A stretch of DNA of 64,000 nt, taken from the NCBI GenBank assembly GCA_016191435.1, contig JACPOQ010000043.1:124001-188000 (forward strand), written 5' to 3'. Positions within the stretch are counted from its first letter, which is position 1. Every line of letters begins with the position of its first letter. This document shows positions 63,386 to 64,000 of this stretch, in pieces. A program made the translations under genes and the position numbers. This DNA comes from Chloroflexota bacterium (lineage in GTDB: Bacteria > Chloroflexota > Dehalococcoidia > Tepidiformales > Tepidiformaceae). The notes beneath the pieces were generated by a model that saw nothing but the letters and a program-made list of their open reading frames with translations, was not told the origin of the DNA and searched no databases.

Positions 63386-64000
63386 GCGCTGCCGAATGGC
63401 GGCCGACACTGGGGGCCGTCGTGGGCGACGGCCGCACACTGTTCCGCGTTTGGGCGCCACGGCCGCGAGACCTGGTCCTCGAAATTGCGGAAGGCGGCGC
63501 TTGGCGGCCAGTGACGCTGGAACCGGAAGGCGAGTATCGCGTGGCGGATGTCGCAGGGCTGGGAGCAGGCGCGCGGTACCGGTATGTCGTCGGCGGCGTG
63601 ATTGCGCCGGACCCGTGCTCGCGCAGCCAGCCCGACGGCGTGCACCTGGCTTCCGAGGTGGTGGACCCGCGTTCGTTCGCGTGGGACGACTCGAGCTTCG
63701 AGCCGGTCGACGTCGCCGACGTCGTGCTGTACGAGTGCCACATCGGCACGCTCACGCCAGAAGGCACGTTCGATGCAGCAATCGGCCAGCTCCGACGGCT
63801 GCGGCAACTGGGCATCAACGTCATCGAAGTGATGCCCGTGGCTTCGTTCCCGGGGCGTTGGAACTGGGGCTACGACGGCGCGGCGCTCTTCGCGCCGGCA
63901 GCGGTGTACGGCGGACCGGATGGGCTCCGGCGATTCGTCAACGCCGCCCATGGCGAGGGGCTCGCGGTCATCCTCGATGTGGTGTTCAACCATTTCGGGC
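63382..64000 (+). CDS. treZ: Malto-oligosyltrehalose trehalohydrolase (N-terminal part)
   Basis: The first 206 residues of TreZ are present; the rest is cut by the window edge. The N-terminal beta domain (VVGDGRTLFRVWAP) is followed by the GH13 barrel start, LYECHIGTLTPEGTFDA, MPVASFPGRWNWGYDGAALFAP and VILDVVFNHFG. It releases trehalose from the TreY product. ATG overlaps the treY stop as ATGA. Confidence 0.93.
   Translation, partial: MSAAEWRPTLGAVVGDGRTLFRVWAPRPRDLVLEIAEGGAWRPVTLEPEGEYRVADVAGLGAGARYRYVVGGVIAPDPCSRSQPDGVHLASEVVDPRSFAWDDSSFEPVDVADVVLYECHIGTLTPEGTFDAAIGQLRRLRQLGINVIEVMPVASFPGRWNWGYDGAALFAPAAVYGGPDGLRRFVNAAHGEGLAVILDVVFNHFG

Overview
The window is a GC-rich bacterial chromosome segment: dense, largely convergent and divergent short operons, frequent GTG starts, GTGA/ATGA stop-start overlaps and clear GGAGG ribosome sites. 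The mix of acyl-CoA dehydrogenase, enoyl-CoA hydratases, an F420-type luciferase-like oxidoreductase, many stand-alone amidohydrolases and SDRs, Tat lipoprotein signals and the TreY/TreZ route fits a heterotrophic Chloroflexota bacterium (Dehalococcoidia/Tepidiforma-like). That placement is an inference from gene content, not a marker-gene result. No integrase, prophage, CRISPR array or intact insertion sequence is visible.

Layout. 1-4.4 kb: peptide/nickel-type ABC importer (permeases, two ATPases, then the binding lipoprotein behind its own promoter). 4.6-8.3 kb: two SDRs around a DUF2207 membrane protein. 8.4-12.1 kb: an orphan Pycsar-effector-like membrane protein, then ndk, tsaB, tsaE, a frameshifted acetyltransferase and citrate synthase. 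12.4-17.5 kb: Mrr-type endonuclease, GH29 fucosidase, amidohydrolase and two small exported Cys-containing proteins. 17.8-22.2 kb: 4-hydroxybenzoate/protocatechuate branch (pobA, pcaH, pcaG, pcaB). 22.3-28.8 kb: aat, thioesterase, double-domain nitrilase, Uma2-type nuclease, acyl-CoA dehydrogenase, F420 oxidoreductase and a response regulator. 29-33.7 kb: three tRNAs, a HExxH membrane protein, a D-aminoacylase-type hydrolase and a MerR-DUF433/DUF5615 toxin-antitoxin pair whose toxin has an in-frame stop. 33.8-45.9 kb: two enoyl-CoA hydratases, a LamG/GEVED/SdrD_B exported protein, a cyclase-family enzyme, an Fe-S PD-(D/E)XK nuclease, a KefB-like antiporter, ThpR and another amidohydrolase. 46-54.5 kb: hydrolase/sulfatase pair, glycerate kinase, inositol phosphatase, DinB protein, holin-like protein, purK-purE and two very small genes. 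54.9-64 kb: tsaC/sua5, an AarF kinase, gyrB behind an overlapping small reading frame, and treY-treZ (the last cut by the window edge).

How they work together. PobA makes protocatechuate, PcaHG cleaves it and PcaB lactonises the product; a CMD-family protein encoded between them could take the next step. TsaB, TsaE and TsaC give three of the four bacterial t6A proteins. PurK-PurE form the AIR carboxylation step, although PurK is degenerate at ATP-grasp positions. TreY-TreZ make trehalose from maltodextrins. A recurrent feature of the spacers is short tandem repeats of 7 or 8 bases, often touching stop codons, at about nine places.
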